A stretch of 64,000 nt of DNA from Phaeodactylibacter luteus (GCF_007993045.1 NZ_VOOR01000003.1:124001-188000), one strand, 5' to 3'; numbered from the stretch's first letter, positions 51,610 through 61,127 are shown. Translations and numbers: made by a program. Notes: generated by a model from the letters alone, not told the origin.

Positions 51610-52749
51610 ATGAAGACGTTCACCCTACTGTTGCTGCTCTGCAGCGCCTCACCCCTCTTTGCCCATAACCCAAACACAGCAGACGCCGCAATGGGCATAA
51701 GCACCCAACATATAGGGCCCGCTAAAGCCCGTCTGCTTGATTACCCTGCCCCTTATGGCAGCCGCATCAGCAAGGTAAGCCCTGACAGCCCGGCAGAAGC
51801 AGCAGGCTTGTTGCCGCTCGATTACATCTACAAGGTCGATGGGCAGCAAGTGGATGCTGAGCAAAACCTGGACCAACTGCTGCAAACTTACCGCCCCGGA
51901 GACGGGGTGATGGTAACCTTCCTCCGCGGCAGCAACATCCAAGAGGTCCAAGTGGTAATCGCCCGCAGGGAAGATATTCCGCGCCAGCACACCCCCGCAA
52001 CAGAAGACCCCTTTTTAGGCATCAGCCAAACCCACTACAACTACAAAGACCGGAAGCCAGGCGTCTCTGTCCAAGTCGTGCACAATTCTACCGCCCAAGC
52101 CATGGGCTTGCAGGATGGCGACCGCCTAATCCGGATTGACGGGTACCCTGTGCTCGACTGGCACGACACCTCCGTGCTTGTAGACAACCGCAAAGTAGGT
52201 AGCGACATTGCTATCACAGTTGAGCGGGATGGCGAAGAACTATCCTTCATCCGCCCCATAAAATCAAGGGCGGCCACCCATGGGAGCCACAGCCGGCCCA
52301 ACGGCCCGCAGATCATTTCGCCCGACGGGGCTGCAGCCACTTTGCCCCCTATTGCACAGCCCGTATTGCGCCCCTTGGGCACACCTGAGGCCTCAGCCCT
52401 TGATTTCCTCTTTGCCCCTGACAAGGGGGAGACCGATCTGCCATCCACCGCTGAAGCCCAGCCATCGGCACAAGAGCTGCAACTGGAAGGCCTTTCTGCA
52501 ACCGCCCTGAACATCTTCCCCAACCCAACTACTGGTATTTTCGACCTACAGTTCACCCTGCCAGAAAAAGGGGAAACTGCCGTGTTCATTTACAACCCCT
52601 CAGGCCAGGCCGTGTACTTCAATACCCTGGGCTTGTTCACAGGCACTTTCAGCGACCGCATCGACATTGCCAACGGCGTAAGGGGCATTTACTTCCTGGA
52701 GGTCAGACAGGGGAAGCGACGGCTCGTGCGCAAGGTCATCTTACAATAG
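51610..52749 (+). CDS. Secreted tandem-PDZ protein with T9SS type A sorting domain
   Basis: A 379-residue protein. Residues 1-19 are a signal peptide (ending LFAH). A first PDZ domain covers about 48-120 (GSRISKVSPDSPAEAAGLLP and VMVTFLRG), and a second about 135-220 (SVQVVHNSTAQAMGLQDGDR, ITVERDGEEL). A Pro/Ala-rich linker follows (225-300). The last 75 residues are a T9SS type A sorting domain with NIFPNPTTGIFDL, VFIYNPSGQAVY and GIYFLEVRQGKRRLVRKV. No protease domain is present, so it is a binding or scaffold protein at the cell surface. The start at 51610 was chosen for the signal peptide. Confidence 0.87.
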   Translation: MKTFTLLLLLCSASPLFAHNPNTADAAMGISTQHIGPAKARLLDYPAPYGSRISKVSPDSPAEAAGLLPLDYIYKVDGQQVDAEQNLDQLLQTYRPGDGVMVTFLRGSNIQEVQVVIARREDIPRQHTPATEDPFLGISQTHYNYKDRKPGVSVQVVHNSTAQAMGLQDGDRLIRIDGYPVLDWHDTSVLVDNRKVGSDIAITVERDGEELSFIRPIKSRAATHGSHSRPNGPQIISPDGAAATLPPIAQPVLRPLGTPEASALDFLFAPDKGETDLPSTAEAQPSAQELQLEGLSATALNIFPNPTTGIFDLQFTLPEKGETAVFIYNPSGQAVYFNTLGLFTGTFSDRIDIANGVRGIYFLEVRQGKRRLVRKVILQ

Positions 52750-52813
52750 GCTTAGTTTCAACCCCGCCTGGCCAGGTTAAAGCTTTGGACCAGGCGCTTA
52801 CTCAGAGCCCTCC

Positions 52814-52860
52814 ACAGCGAAGGCCGGGCGCAGCTGTGCCGGCCTTCGCTGTACGGTTTT
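52814..52860 (+). terminator. Terminator after the PDZ gene
   Basis: A perfect 14-bp stem (acagcgaaggccgg and its complement) with an 11-nt loop is followed by acggtttt, 65 bp after the stop codon. The remaining gap to 53076 shows no further signal. Confidence 0.72.
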
Positions 52861-53076
52861 GCCTAGGTGGCCACAAAAAAGCCTGCCGCAGTGCAGCCGC
52901 AGCTCGTTTGCCGAAAGGCTGGAGCAAAAACCATTGCCAGAAAAGGCACAATGCCAGCTTGCGAAAAAACACGCCCCCCCTAAAAAAGCCCCAAAAGGCT
53001 TAACTTAGACTCCAACAACTATAGCCGCCCTTTACCTTGCTGCTGTACACATTCGAACAAGCCAAAACATGAAAAC

Positions 53077-54828
53077 ATGAAAATGAGGATCTTAAACTGG
53101 CTGCTGCTGCCCATAGGGCTAATGGCAGGATGCCAAAACCAAGAGGCTGCGCCCACCGGAGCGGCAAAGGGCATCCCAGGCCAAGCCTGGTGGAAAGAGG
53201 GCATCATTTACCAAATCTACCCCCGGAGCTTCAAAGACTCGGATGGCGATGGCGTCGGCGACCTCAGGGGGATCATTGAAAAACTAGATTATATCGAGCG
53301 CCTTGGCGTCACCATGGTGTGGCTCAACCCCATCTATGCCTCGCCCAATGCCGACAATGGGTACGACATCAGCGACTACCGGGCCATCATGCAAGAATTT
53401 GGCAGCATGGAGGACTTCGATGAGCTCCTCGCGGGCTTGCACAGCCGGGGCATCAGGTTCGTCATGGATGTGGTCGTGAACCACAGCAGTGACGAGCACG
53501 AGTGGTTTGTGCAATCCCGCAGCTCCAGAGACAACCCCTACCGGGACTATTATCATTGGTGGCCAGCAGAAAAAGGGAAGCCCAACTACCGCTACAGCCT
53601 GTTCGACCCCAAAGGCGAAGCTTGGAAATACGATAGCCTGACCGACGCTTATTACCTCCACTATTTTGCCCAAAAACAGCCGGACCTGAAATGGGAAAAC
53701 CCCAAAGTGCGGCAGGAAGTCTACGACATCATGAAGTTTTGGGCAGAAAAAGGCGTGGACGGCTTCCGCCTAGATGCTTTTCAGTACGTCAGCAAAGACA
53801 CCACCTTCCCCAAGCTGCCCGAGGGGTACGAAAAGGAAGTCATCAAATACTACGGCATGGGGCCCGGGCTGCATGGGTACCTCAAGGAGATGAACCGGGA
53901 AGTCCTTAGCCAATACGATGTCTTTGTCGTTTCGGAAGGTGCCGGCTCCTCCTTTGAAGACGCCCACTCCCTAGTGGACGCCGACCGCAACGAACTGCAG
54001 ATGGCCTACCATTTTGAAGGCATGGACGTTGGCAACAGCCTCGACGGCTATACCCTGGCGGAATTCAAATCGGTCTATTCCCGCTGGGACAGCGCTTTCG
54101 CAAAAAAAGGCTGGCTCTCTATATTCCTCGCCAACCACGATGTGCCCCGCATGGTTTCCAAATTTGGGGATGACCGCCCCGCCTACCGTGCTGCATCCTC
54201 CAAAATGCTGAACACCTTCATCCTCAGCATGAGGGGCACCCCTTATTGCTACTATGGAGATGAGCTCGGCATGACCAATATCGGGTTCGACAGCATTCAG
54301 CAATATCAGGACATCGCAGCCCGCAATGGCTATCAGAAGGCTTTGAGCGAAGGCCGCGACATGGAACAGTTCCTGAAGGAGCTCAAATTCCTATCCCGGG
54401 ACAACGGCCGGACGCCTATGCAATGGGACAGCAGCAGGCACGCTGGGTTCACCACCGGCACCCCCTGGCTGCCGGTCAACGAAAACCATGCCCAGATCAA
54501 TGTAGCTGCACAAGAAGAAAGCCCCAACAGTTGCCTGAACTACTTCCGGCAGATGGCGCAGCTGCGGAAAAGCCACCTTTTCCTGACCTATGGGGATTAC
54601 CAGCTGCTGCTGCCGGCCGACGAGCAGGTTTATGCCTACACCCGCACCCTTGAGGGCGAAGGGGCCCTGGTTTTGCTCAATTTTTCCGCTGCCGAAGCGG
54701 CAGCCCCTCTTGACAAGCTCCCGGGGTTCGAGGAGCGCCCGCTCATCAATAATTATCCGGGGCTGCAGGTGGATGCCTCATTCATCACCCTTAAGCCCTA
54801 CCAAGCCGTACTCTTGCCCTTAAAATAA
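53077..54828 (+). CDS. GH13 alpha-glucosidase/oligo-1,6-glucosidase-like lipoprotein
   Basis: A 583-residue glycoside hydrolase of family 13. The signal peptide ends in a lipobox (LMAGC), so it is a lipoprotein. The (beta/alpha)8 barrel has IIYQIYPRSFKDSDGDGVGD (calcium loop), DVVVNHSSDEH, the nucleophile Asp233 in GFRLDAF, the acid Glu287 in VVSEGAG and the third carboxylate Asp355 in LANHDVPR. The layout is that of oligo-1,6-glucosidase, trehalose-6-P hydrolase or alpha-glucosidase, which act on short alpha-glucans; the exact bond is not resolved. It lacks a T9SS domain. It shares a transcript with the phosphatase gene 7 bp downstream. Confidence 0.92.
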   Translation: MKMRILNWLLLPIGLMAGCQNQEAAPTGAAKGIPGQAWWKEGIIYQIYPRSFKDSDGDGVGDLRGIIEKLDYIERLGVTMVWLNPIYASPNADNGYDISDYRAIMQEFGSMEDFDELLAGLHSRGIRFVMDVVVNHSSDEHEWFVQSRSSRDNPYRDYYHWWPAEKGKPNYRYSLFDPKGEAWKYDSLTDAYYLHYFAQKQPDLKWENPKVRQEVYDIMKFWAEKGVDGFRLDAFQYVSKDTTFPKLPEGYEKEVIKYYGMGPGLHGYLKEMNREVLSQYDVFVVSEGAGSSFEDAHSLVDADRNELQMAYHFEGMDVGNSLDGYTLAEFKSVYSRWDSAFAKKGWLSIFLANHDVPRMVSKFGDDRPAYRAASSKMLNTFILSMRGTPYCYYGDELGMTNIGFDSIQQYQDIAARNGYQKALSEGRDMEQFLKELKFLSRDNGRTPMQWDSSRHAGFTTGTPWLPVNENHAQINVAAQEESPNSCLNYFRQMAQLRKSHLFLTYGDYQLLLPADEQVYAYTRTLEGEGALVLLNFSAAEAAAPLDKLPGFEERPLINNYPGLQVDASFITLKPYQAVLLPLK

Positions 54829-54835
54829 ACCTGAA

Positions 54836-55753
54836 ATGAACTCTGCATTTGATTGCATAGGCGACATCCATGGCTATGCCGGCCCTTTGAAAGCCCTTTT
54901 GCGCAAGCTAGGGTATGAGCTAACAGGAGGCACATACGCGCACCCCGAAGGGAGAAAAGCCCTTTTTGTTGGGGACTACATCGACCGCGGGCCCGACATC
55001 CCTGAGGCCCTGAGCATTGTCCGCAGCATGGCCGAATCTGGGCAGGCCATTGCCCTCATGGGCAACCACGAGTACAATGCCGTCCTCTTCAATACTCCAA
55101 AGCCCGGGGGCGGCTACCTGAGGCCCCACAATCTGAAAAACTTCAAACAGCATGCAGAAACCCTGCTCCAATTCCAGGGGCAGCAGGCCTTGTACGAAGG
55201 CTATATCTCCTGGTTCCGATCTCTGCCGCTATGGTGGGAAACGGAGAACCTGCGTGCAGTGCATGCAAGCTGGGACCCTGCTGCCCTAAAAGTGCTCAAA
55301 GCGCAACTGCCTGAAGGGCGCCTGCAAGCCCAACAATGGGCAAGCCTTTCGAATGAAAGCAGCCTGCTATCTCAAGCACTGGAAACTGCCCTGAAAGGCA
55401 AAGAAGCCCGCCTGCCCGATGGGCTGTCCTTCCGCGACAAGGACGGCCATCTGCGGCATGAAGTCAGGGTGAAATGGTGGCTGGAAACGGATGGGCAACC
55501 TTTTGAGGACATCAGTATGCAGGGAGGCATTGATTTTCCAGAAGGGGCAGTTTGCGGCAAATTGCCCGGCGGGCACTACGGTGAAATGGAATGCCCCGTC
55601 TTCTTTGGCCATTATTGGCTAAAAGGGCTGCCCAACTTGTACCGTGGAAATATTTGCTGCCTGGACTACAGCATCGCCAAAGGCGGCTACCTGGCCGCCT
55701 ACCGCTTTGATGGGGAGCAAGCCCTGCAACCGGAGAAGTGGGTGTATGTCTGA
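54836..55753 (+). CDS. PPP-type metallophosphoesterase
   Basis: A 305-residue phosphatase of the calcineurin-like PPP family. The dimetal motifs are CIGDIHG (residues 7-13), VGDYIDRGP (about 45-53) and MGNHEYN (about 75-81), with late His in FFGHYWLKG. It resembles bacterial Ser/Thr phosphatases (PrpA-like) and diadenosine tetraphosphatases. Its substrate cannot be read. There is no signal peptide. It starts 7 bp after the GH13 stop, so the two are cotranscribed, although the lipoprotein and this cytoplasmic enzyme have no obvious functional link. Confidence 0.88.
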   Translation: MNSAFDCIGDIHGYAGPLKALLRKLGYELTGGTYAHPEGRKALFVGDYIDRGPDIPEALSIVRSMAESGQAIALMGNHEYNAVLFNTPKPGGGYLRPHNLKNFKQHAETLLQFQGQQALYEGYISWFRSLPLWWETENLRAVHASWDPAALKVLKAQLPEGRLQAQQWASLSNESSLLSQALETALKGKEARLPDGLSFRDKDGHLRHEVRVKWWLETDGQPFEDISMQGGIDFPEGAVCGKLPGGHYGEMECPVFFGHYWLKGLPNLYRGNICCLDYSIAKGGYLAAYRFDGEQALQPEKWVYV

Positions 55754-55947
55754 ATTGAACCCTCAGTGGCGGGCTATGCAGCCCAAAGTGGCCGGAGCGC
55801 ATCCGGGCGCTACATCTGCCGTAAAACAGCACTCCCACAATCTTTATGTACGAGCAGGTTTGATGCAAAGCTCCCGATAGTTTCTTTGAGCCGAATGTGC
55901 GGTGCGGAAAATGTGGAGGCCCTATGGCTGCGGCCCCCACACAGCAG

Positions 55948-56697
55948 TTATAGCTCCCGTACCCAAATATTGCGGTAGCTCACCGGGTTGCTGTGGTCCT
56001 GCAAGCGGATAGGCCCTTTGCCGTGGGCTTCGATCTGATATTCGGGTATGCCAATGTAGACTGTCGGGCCACGCAGTACAGCATGGTTTTGCACCACCAC
56101 CCCGTTGTGCAGCACCGTCACTGCCGGTGGCGTCAGGTAGGAGCCATCATCCTTGAAACGCGGTGCCGTGTAGATGATGTCGTAAGTCTGCCACTCGCCT
56201 GGCGCTTTGCAGGCGTTGACCATAGGCGGGTGCTGTTTGTAAAGGGAGCCCGCCTGCCCGTTCTTGTACGTACGGTTTTTGTAGCTGTCGAGCACTTGTA
56301 CCTCGTAAAACTCTTGGAAGAACACCCCACTGTTGCCACGGCCTTGCCCCTCGCTCTCCACTACGGCGGGGGAACGCCATTCGATATGCAGCTGCACATC
56401 GCCGAAGGAACGCTTAGTTTGAATATCACCAGCGCCTTTGACCACGGTCACCTCCCCATTTTCCACCTTCCACTTCGGCGCGCTGCCGTCCATGCTCGTC
56501 CATTCCCGCCCCAGATCAGCCCCGTCAAACAAGACGATCGCATCTGAAGGCGGTTCGGCTGCGGTAGCCCCCGGGGTGACGACCGGGACTTCAGGATCCC
56601 AGATTTCGGTCATCTGAGGGGTCATTGGGGCAGGCCCTTCCTGCGCATGAAGCGAGAAAAAGGGGCAAAAGGCCAAAAACAAAACTGATTTTTTCAT
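55948..56697 (-). CDS. Secreted DUF1080 (3-keto-disaccharide hydrolase domain) protein
   Basis: A 249-residue exported protein. Residues 1-18 are a signal peptide (ending SLHAQ). The rest is the DUF1080 beta-sandwich, with IVLFDGADLGREWTSMDG, WKVENGEVTVVKGAGDI, GNSGVFFQEFYEVQVLDS and the ending GPIRLQDHSNPVSYRNIWVR. Some members hydrolyse 3-keto-disaccharides, and many others have unknown function, so the substrate is uncertain. No sorting domain is present. It is transcribed alone, and 194 bp separate its 3' end from the convergent phosphatase gene, with nothing noted there. Confidence 0.9.
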   Translation of the reverse strand: MKKSVLFLAFCPFFSLHAQEGPAPMTPQMTEIWDPEVPVVTPGATAAEPPSDAIVLFDGADLGREWTSMDGSAPKWKVENGEVTVVKGAGDIQTKRSFGDVQLHIEWRSPAVVESEGQGRGNSGVFFQEFYEVQVLDSYKNRTYKNGQAGSLYKQHPPMVNACKAPGEWQTYDIIYTAPRFKDDGSYLTPPAVTVLHNGVVVQNHAVLRGPTVYIGIPEYQIEAHGKGPIRLQDHSNPVSYRNIWVREL

Positions 56698-56803
56698 GGT
56701 TCTGATGGTTTTCGTAAAAATTGGAAGGTTAAAATAAAAACAATACCGGACAGGCCGCCGCCAAAGGCGTTTTTTCTCTTTGGGTTTGCTCCTCTCCTCC
56801 CCT

Positions 56804-57031
56804 CAGCGCAGGCCAGATTGCCGATTTTTGCTTGCCCTGCTTGCTTCGCCTGATGGGCTTGCCCCCTCCGCAAGGATAGGGGCCTGCCCCTGCCAGAAGG
56901 TAGGTGCCGCTATGCTCCGGGGCTCGCTGTCCGCTCGGCCCTGTCGGGCGTCCCCCCCCTTCGCAGCGCTAGGCCAATGCCAGCCATAAGCCCGAAAAGT
57001 ATAAACGCCTGCGGTATTTTGGCACCCGCCC
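56804..57031 (+). mobile_element. Family 1 element, copy H, near full length
   Basis: A 228-bp copy running from cagcgcaggccagattg, which matches the GGGCGCAAACCAGATTG end with decayed first bases, through gcttgccctgcttgcttcg and the core to gaaaagtataaacgcctgcgg and ggcacccgccc. The first hairpin has loop agaa and a stem base changed to a G-U compatible pair; the second loop is tgtc. No clear target duplication remains. It lies between divergent DUF1080 and FKBP genes. The rest of the 455-bp gap is leader sequence. Confidence 0.8.
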
Positions 57032-57152
57032 ACCCCCCTTTGGCTTCCTGCCCATATACAGTTGCTTTGCCATAAGGCCGCCCAGCATTATCAAATGCCA
57101 TATAATTTTCTTTTCTTCGCAGCGTTTCGTAACCGGATCAAACCCAGCGACC

Positions 57153-57809
57153 ATGAAAAAAGTATTCTGCCTGGCCCTGCTAGCCGGTGCCATGAGCTAC
57201 ATTACCAACCTTAACGCACAAGATATGGATTCATTAAGCTACAGCCTTGGGCTGATGCTTGCCAAAAACCTGCAGAGCCAGGGCTTTACTGAACTCGATG
57301 AGGCCTCTCTCAACGCTGCCATCCACGATATTTTGGCCGGCAACGAGCCCAAACTCTCCATGGAGGAAGCCAACGGCTTTATCCAGGCCTATATGTCCAA
57401 AAAGCAGGAAGCACAATTCGAAGAGGCGATCAAAGCAGGGGAAGCATTCCTGGCTGAAAACGCTAAGCGGGAAGAAGTCACGGTGCTGCCCAGCGGGCTG
57501 CAGTATGAGGTGCTCGCCGAAGGGGACGGCCCTAAGCCTACGGCCAGCAGCAAGGTGACTGTACACTACCATGGCACCCTGACCGATGGCACCGTATTCG
57601 ACAGCTCTGTTGAGCGCGGGCAGCCTGCGACTTTCGGCGTCAACCAGGTTATCAAAGGCTGGACAGAAGCGCTTCAGCTGATGCCACAAGGCGCCAAATG
57701 GAAACTCTTCATCCCTTCCGACCTGGCTTACGGCTCGCGCGGAGCCGGCCCCAAAATTGGCCCCTACTCTACCCTGGTATTCGAAGTAGAGCTCCTCGAA
57801 GTGAAATAA
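57153..57809 (+). CDS. FKBP-type peptidyl-prolyl isomerase (FklB/Mip-like)
   Basis: A 218-residue exported isomerase. Residues 1-22 are a signal peptide (ending NLNAQ). The N-terminal helical dimerisation domain (about 25-105) starts SLSYSLGLMLAKNLQSQGF, as in FkpA and Mip. The FKBP domain (about 110-218) has VTVHYHGTLTDGTVFDSSVE, GWTEALQLMPQGAKWKLFIP and YGSRGAGPKIGPYSTLVFEV. It assists folding of periplasmic or outer-membrane proteins. Length is normal for the family. It is a single-gene unit with a strong hairpin after it. Confidence 0.94.
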   Translation: MKKVFCLALLAGAMSYITNLNAQDMDSLSYSLGLMLAKNLQSQGFTELDEASLNAAIHDILAGNEPKLSMEEANGFIQAYMSKKQEAQFEEAIKAGEAFLAENAKREEVTVLPSGLQYEVLAEGDGPKPTASSKVTVHYHGTLTDGTVFDSSVERGQPATFGVNQVIKGWTEALQLMPQGAKWKLFIPSDLAYGSRGAGPKIGPYSTLVFEVELLEVK

Positions 57810-57841
57810 ACAGCAAGGCGGCAACGCTGAGCAAAACACCT

Positions 57842-57871
57842 GACAGCCCGGTTGCCTGCAACCGGGCTGTC
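57842..57871 (+). terminator. Terminator hairpin after the FKBP gene
   Basis: A 13-14-bp inverted repeat (gacagcccggttgc/gcaaccgggctgtc) with a very short loop lies 32 bp after the stop and is followed by cttgtcttgg, a weak T run. The rest of the gap to 58201 shows no gene I can support. Confidence 0.65.
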
Positions 57872-58201
57872 CTTGTCTTGGGGCTGCCGCAACCACCGTA
57901 CATGACGGCACCCGCCAAAATTATCTCCATATAGGGCAACATACTTGCACCTCAATGCGTACCTTTATTTGCAGCATAGGCAAAGCGGACAAAAAATTGT
58001 CCCTTAGCCTGCTGTCAAACTGGAAGCAACGCCAGAAAAGGCAAAGCTGCAAAGTGCAGCCCCAAATGTGGCCACTCAGCAAGGCCTCCAACTTAGAGAA
58101 GCGGTTTTTTGCGCTCCCCCTGCACATAGAAAAAGCCTGCCACCGCAGGCGCTGTCAACGTTTGTACCGGCGGGCAAGCACCCGCCCACAATCTGATTTT
58201 T

Positions 58202-59653
58202 ATGCGTACGCTATTCCTTCTGCCGCTTTTGTTGTCCCTTCTTTTGCCAGCCTCACTGCTCAGCCAAGAAGGCCCACAGCAGCGCCTGAACCATAAACGG
58301 ATTGAGCTCGGCTGGCAGCTGATCAAAGCCAGCCGTTTTGATGATGCGCTCCGCTTGGCACGCGAAATAGAAAACCGGGCCGGGCGCGATGCCGCACAAT
58401 TGGCTGCTGCCAAAGTGCTCGAAGCACGAGCAAGGGCAGGCCAACATCCTGCCCGCCTTTCACGCCGCGACCGCAAGCAGGTAGAGAAAGCACTGCTCGA
58501 TGCCCGCGACCTGCTCCGGGAAGCCCCTGTGGACAGCCTCTCCCGCCTGGCACGCCGCGTTGGGCTGCTCTTGGACGGGTACGACCCTTCCTCTACCGCA
58601 CCCGGTGGCGTTGCCCAGCAGAAACCCACCTTAGATGCCCTGAAAGCTCAAAAAATAGAGCTCTTCTCCGCCATTGGCGATACCATACGCAACCTGCAGC
58701 AGCAGCGTGCCCAATTTGAAGCGCAAGTCAGCCAGCTCTCTCTAGAACAGGCCCGGCAAAAACTAGCCCTGGCCCAACAACAAAAAGCACTCGACTCCAT
58801 AGCGCTCGCCCGCTTGCAAGATTCGCTGACCGTCTCCCAGCAAGAACAACAACTGCAGGTACAAGAAGCTGAGCTCCTCTTGCAGGAGACACAGCGCAAC
58901 AGGAGCCTGATCCTTGCTGCAGCCATCATTCTCATTGCGGCTATCCTGACTGTGCTCTACTTCAACTCTCGCAGGAGCAACCGCGTGCTGGCCACAGAGC
59001 GCAAGCGCTCCGATGAGCTGCTGCGCAACATCCTCCCAGCCACTGTTGCCGAAGAGCTGAAAAGCAACGGCCAGGCCCAGGCCCGGCATTTTGAGGAAGT
59101 TACGGTACTGTTCACTGATTTTGAGAACTTCAGCCGCATTGCCAAAGACTTGCAGCCCGATGCCCTTGTCAAAGCGCTTGACGAATGCTTCCGGGCCTTT
59201 GATGCCATTACGGAAAAGCACGGGCTGGAAAAAATCAAAACCATTGGCGACGCCTATATGTGCGCCGCCGGGCTTACAGGCGATACAGCGCAACAGGCCT
59301 CCCGGGCCATTGCAGCGGCCTTGGATATTCAAGCTTGGCTCGACAAGGCGGCAGGCCTGCCTTTCAACAAAGCACGCATTGGCATTCATACAGGCCCGGT
59401 GACCGCAGGCGTGGTAGGCGCCCGAAAGTTTGCCTACGATATTTGGGGGGACACGGTAAACACCGCTGCGCGCTTGGAATCCAACGGGGAGCCCGGGCGG
59501 GTCAATGTTTCCCAAACCACAATGGAACAAGCTGAAGGGCCTTTCACCTTCTTATCCCGGGGAAAGATTGCTGCTAAGGGGGTAGGCGAAATAGATATGT
59601 ATTTCGTAGAAGCGGCTGCAGGGCAGCCCAAGGCTATAAAGCCCGTAGGATAA
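58202..59653 (+). CDS. Membrane class III adenylate cyclase
   Basis: A 483-residue signalling enzyme. It has a signal peptide or anchor (1-21), a periplasmic helical region (about 25-235) with a long Gln-rich coiled coil (about 150-235) and one transmembrane helix (about 240-258, SLILAAAIILIAAILTVLYF). The cytoplasmic cyclase domain begins near residue 275 with LLRNILPATVAEELK. Metal ligands are Asp306 (FTDFENF) and Asp350 (KTIGDAYM). Lys346 and Asp413 (YDIWGDTVN) are the adenine-selecting pair, and Asn420 and Arg424 are transition-state residues. This favours cAMP over cGMP. The domain acts as a homodimer. The periplasmic part may sense an unknown signal. Confidence 0.9.
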   Translation: MRTLFLLPLLLSLLLPASLLSQEGPQQRLNHKRIELGWQLIKASRFDDALRLAREIENRAGRDAAQLAAAKVLEARARAGQHPARLSRRDRKQVEKALLDARDLLREAPVDSLSRLARRVGLLLDGYDPSSTAPGGVAQQKPTLDALKAQKIELFSAIGDTIRNLQQQRAQFEAQVSQLSLEQARQKLALAQQQKALDSIALARLQDSLTVSQQEQQLQVQEAELLLQETQRNRSLILAAAIILIAAILTVLYFNSRRSNRVLATERKRSDELLRNILPATVAEELKSNGQAQARHFEEVTVLFTDFENFSRIAKDLQPDALVKALDECFRAFDAITEKHGLEKIKTIGDAYMCAAGLTGDTAQQASRAIAAALDIQAWLDKAAGLPFNKARIGIHTGPVTAGVVGARKFAYDIWGDTVNTAARLESNGEPGRVNVSQTTMEQAEGPFTFLSRGKIAAKGVGEIDMYFVEAAAGQPKAIKPVG

Positions 59654-59729
59654 GAGCTGCGCACCCAAAAATCCTTGGATTTGGGCCCGAATGCACTTAC
59701 CTTGGCGGAAACCTATTTGCTGCAAGCCT

Positions 59730-61016
59730 ATGAAGATCAATATTCCAGAATCGCCCCATCCACGCGTTGTCATTGTGGGCGGCGGATTTGCAGGGCTTAC
59801 CCTCGCCCGGCGGCTCCGCAAACAGCAGTATCAGGTGGTACTGCTCGATAAGAACAATTACCATCAGTTCCAGCCCCTCTTTTACCAAGTCGCTATGGCC
59901 GGGCTCGAGCCAAGCTCTATTGTCTTCCCTTTGCGCAAAGCATTCCCAAGCAAATCCGACATCTACATCCGGGTCACCGAAGTAGAACGGGTCGACACAG
60001 CATCCAAGCAGCTCCATACTTCCCTCGGGATTTGTAATTACGATTACCTCGTGCTGGCGATTGGGGCCGACACCAACTTCTTTGGCAATGCGGAAATCGC
60101 GGCCAAAGCCATCCCCATGAAGTCGGTTTCAGAAGCGTTGTACCTGCGCAACCAAATATTGAGCGATTATGAAAAAGCACTTTCCACCACCGACTATGCA
60201 GCGCGCCAACAACTGATCGACATCGTCATTGTAGGTGGCGGGCCGACAGGAGTGGAAGTGGCAGGGGCCTTGGCAGAAATGAAGCGCTACATCCTGCCTA
60301 AAGACTACCCGGAGCTGAACTGCGATGAGATCGATATCTATCTGGTACAGGGCGGAGATCAGCTCTTGCCCGGCATGTCAACGGCTTCTGGCCAAAAAGC
60401 CAAGGAGTTCTTGGAAGACTTAGGGGTGAAAGTCCTGCTCAATGCAAGGGTCACCGGCTTCGACGGCAGGCAGGTCAGTATGAGCGATGGTGCCCGTATT
60501 GATGCGCAAAAGGTGATCTGGGCAGCAGGCATACGCGGCAACAGTATGCCCGGCCTGCCGGAAGCAGCAAAAGCCCCCGGCAACCGGTTAGCCGTCGATG
60601 AGTACAACCGGGTCAAGGGCGCTGCTGATGTTTTCGCGCTTGGCGATATTGCCTACATGACCGAGCCCGATTACCCTCATGGGCACCCACAGGTTGCACA
60701 GGCGGCTATGCAGCAGGCACAAAACCTCGCCCACAATTTCAAACAAATCAGCCAACAAGCGGGGCGCTTGCGGGCATTCCGGTATAAAGACCTCGGCGCT
60801 ATGGCTACCGTAGGCCGCAACCGGGCAGTAGCCGACCTCCCCCGCTTCCGCTTTCAGGGGGCTTTTGCCTGGCTGATCTGGCTGCTCGTGCACCTTTTCC
60901 AAATCTTGGGCGTCAAAAACAAGCTCTTCGTTTTTCTGAACTGGGTGTGGAACTACGTGACCTACGATCAATCCCTGCGCCTGATCATCCGCCCTAAGCG
61001 CCCGCCCGGCAGCTGA
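59730..61016 (+). CDS. ndh: Type II NADH dehydrogenase-like FAD oxidoreductase
   Basis: A 428-residue two-Rossmann flavoprotein. The FAD motif is VVIVGGGFAGLTLARRL (about 11-27) and the NADH motif IVIVGGGPTGVEVAGALAEM (about 160-180). NNYHQFQPLFYQVAMAGLEP and the second FAD site DVFALGDIAYM are typical of NDH-2. The C-terminal part has a hydrophobic membrane segment FAWLIWLLVHLFQILGV and a final basic helix for membrane contact. NDH-2 passes electrons from NADH to menaquinone without pumping protons. The ATG at 59730 was chosen as the first Met before the FAD motif. Confidence 0.92.
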   Translation: MKINIPESPHPRVVIVGGGFAGLTLARRLRKQQYQVVLLDKNNYHQFQPLFYQVAMAGLEPSSIVFPLRKAFPSKSDIYIRVTEVERVDTASKQLHTSLGICNYDYLVLAIGADTNFFGNAEIAAKAIPMKSVSEALYLRNQILSDYEKALSTTDYAARQQLIDIVIVGGGPTGVEVAGALAEMKRYILPKDYPELNCDEIDIYLVQGGDQLLPGMSTASGQKAKEFLEDLGVKVLLNARVTGFDGRQVSMSDGARIDAQKVIWAAGIRGNSMPGLPEAAKAPGNRLAVDEYNRVKGAADVFALGDIAYMTEPDYPHGHPQVAQAAMQQAQNLAHNFKQISQQAGRLRAFRYKDLGAMATVGRNRAVADLPRFRFQGAFAWLIWLLVHLFQILGVKNKLFVFLNWVWNYVTYDQSLRLIIRPKRPPGS

Positions 61017-61127
61017 AGCTGGCCCTTTGGAGCAGGGCTGCAAAAATGGGCTGGCAGCGGTACAAGGCCGCCTCTTTTTCCTTGTCATATTCGCGTTAAA
61101 CCCGCAACCACAAAGCAGATTGCTTTG

